A stretch of DNA of 13,380 nt, from assembly GCA_007117775.1 (NCBI GenBank), contig SKFX01000052.1, positions 1 to 13,380 of the forward strand. Reading direction: 5' to 3'. This document shows, piece after piece, positions 12,743-13,380 of this stretch. The notes below the pieces were generated by a model, which had not been told where the DNA came from, made no database searches, and saw nothing but the letters and a program-made list of their open reading frames with translations. How positions within the stretch are numbered: position 1 is the stretch's first letter; every line of letters starts with the position of its first letter. The translations under genes and the position numbers were made by a program. The stretch is from Ilumatobacteraceae bacterium (GTDB lineage: Bacteria; Actinomycetota; Acidimicrobiia; Acidimicrobiales; Ilumatobacteraceae).

Positions 12743-13380
12743 TTGAAGTTCAAGAAGGGCGATACGGTGATTTACCCCCAACATGGGGCATGTGTCGTCC
12801 AAGGCACGAAGAAGATGGACGCGTTCGGTGAAAAGCGCGAGTATCTCGTGCTGCAGACCGTCATCTATGAGATGACCCTGAAGGTACCTGTGGACAAAGC
12901 CGAGGAGGTCGGAATCCGGCCACCCGTGTCGCCCGATGAACTCGAAGATCTGGTTTCGGTGCTCGCCAAACCCGATCCACGGGTTCCCTCCAACTGGAGC
13001 CGGCGGTTCAAGAACCATCAGGAGAAGCTCAAGAGCGGTGATGTGTATCAGGTCGCCGAAGTGGTTCGGAACCTCGCAGCGCGCAATCGTGACGCATCGC
13101 TGTCGGCTGCTGAGCGGACCATGTACGAAAAGGCCAGGCTGAATCTCGTCAGCGAAATCTCGCCCGCACTGAAGGTGAGCAGCGACGAGGCCGAGGAGTA
13201 CCTCGATACCGCCCTGGCCAAGGGTGTGCTGAAGGCGCCCAAATCGGGTGCTGCCAAGCCGGGTGGCACCAAGAGTGGTGCAGACGCCGAGGCGCCGAAG
13301 AAGACCGTGCCCACCAAGGCCGCGCCGAAGAAGGCTCCGGCGAAGAAGGCCCCGGTGAAGAAGGCCCCGGCGAAGAAGGC
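12743..13380 (+). CDS. carD: CarD-family RNA polymerase-binding regulator with basic tail, 3' end outside window
   Basis: CarD binds the RNA polymerase beta subunit and stabilises open promoter complexes. The N-terminal RNAP-interacting domain (about 1-55) begins MKFKKGDTVIYPQHGACVV. The helical DNA-binding domain (about 65-160) contains NWSRRFKNHQEKLKSGD, with W85 at the same position as the wedge tryptophan of mycobacterial CarD, followed by VYQVAEVVRNLAARN. After residue 163 comes an extension absent from the mycobacterial protein: first KAPKSGAAKPGGTKSGADAE, then KKAPA-type units up to the window edge (at least 50 residues). The start is TTG 12743, supported by GAGG at 12734-12737 with 5-nt spacing and by the exact match to the CarD N-terminus; no in-frame ATG precedes it. 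The stop is not in the window. ispD and ispF often follow carD, but cannot be seen here. Confidence 0.93.
   Translation, partial: MKFKKGDTVIYPQHGACVVQGTKKMDAFGEKREYLVLQTVIYEMTLKVPVDKAEEVGIRPPVSPDELEDLVSVLAKPDPRVPSNWSRRFKNHQEKLKSGDVYQVAEVVRNLAARNRDASLSAAERTMYEKARLNLVSEISPALKVSSDEAEEYLDTALAKGVLKAPKSGAAKPGGTKSGADAEAPKKTVPTKAAPKKAPAKKAPVKKAPAKK
13328..13380 (+). repeat. 15-bp in-frame repeat encoding KKAP(A/V)
   Basis: AAGAAGGC recurs at 13328, 13343, 13358 and 13373, a strict 15-bp period. The units encode KKAPA, KKAPV, KKAPA and a cut-off KKA inside the carD frame. Near-identity at the DNA level points to recent duplication or slippage, and the array continues beyond the window. Confidence 0.92.

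Noticed and set aside
12400..12753. Open frame of 117 codons on the - strand across the tRNA gene
   Set aside because: Its product contains the RIRTCGQRIRSPMLYPAELRG string, the well-known antisense translation of tRNA genes. It also spans the tRNA and the carD leader, so it is an artefact.

Overview
The window reads as chromosomal core DNA of a high-GC actinobacterium. The order dapA - rnj - ftsK - rimO - pgsA - cinA, followed by a carD gene, matches an arrangement known from Actinobacteria (compare dapA-rnj-ftsK-pgsA in mycobacteria and dapA-rnj-ftsK-rimO-pgsA-cinA in streptomycetes). The insertion of extra small genes, GTG/TTG starts and a Lys/Ala/Pro-rich CarD tail suggest a lineage away from the well-studied genera, perhaps Acidimicrobiia. 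That placement is an inference, not something the sequence proves. Every supported gene lies on the + strand.

Left part (1-2535): a TetR-family regulator is followed by a 76-bp gap filled by five 12-bp tandem units. These units are also an open reading frame for a 27-residue His-rich peptide, which ends three bases before a ferritin-like (AurF-type) di-iron protein gene. Next is a winged-helix regulator-like gene whose stop overlaps the dapA start.

Middle part (2535-8164): dapA (lysine/diaminopimelate branch), rnj (RNase J, GTG start overlapping dapA), a small lipoprotein of unknown function, and ftsK (DNA translocase with four membrane segments). The spacing is so tight (overlaps or 3-31 bp) that one transcription unit is likely, perhaps with an internal promoter just before ftsK.

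Right part (8229-13380): an SMP-30/gluconolactonase-like gene sits between ftsK and rimO. Then come rimO (S12 methylthiotransferase, preceded by a -10-like box so close that the mRNA may be leaderless), pgsA and cinA, linked by 11-nt overlaps. After a 151-bp gap with a 14-bp tandem repeat comes tRNA-Arg(TCT), then a 225-bp gap, then carD. The carD gene starts with TTG and runs off the right edge inside a 15-bp repeat encoding KKAPA units.

Most of this is housekeeping: lysine/peptidoglycan precursor supply, RNA decay, chromosome segregation, ribosome modification, phospholipid synthesis, pyridine-nucleotide salvage and RNA polymerase regulation. I do not see a defence system, CRISPR array, insertion sequence or prophage. 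The best candidates for something undescribed are the His-rich repeat mini-ORF coupled to the di-iron gene, the basic tail of CarD, and the unassigned lipoprotein and winged-helix genes embedded in the core cluster.
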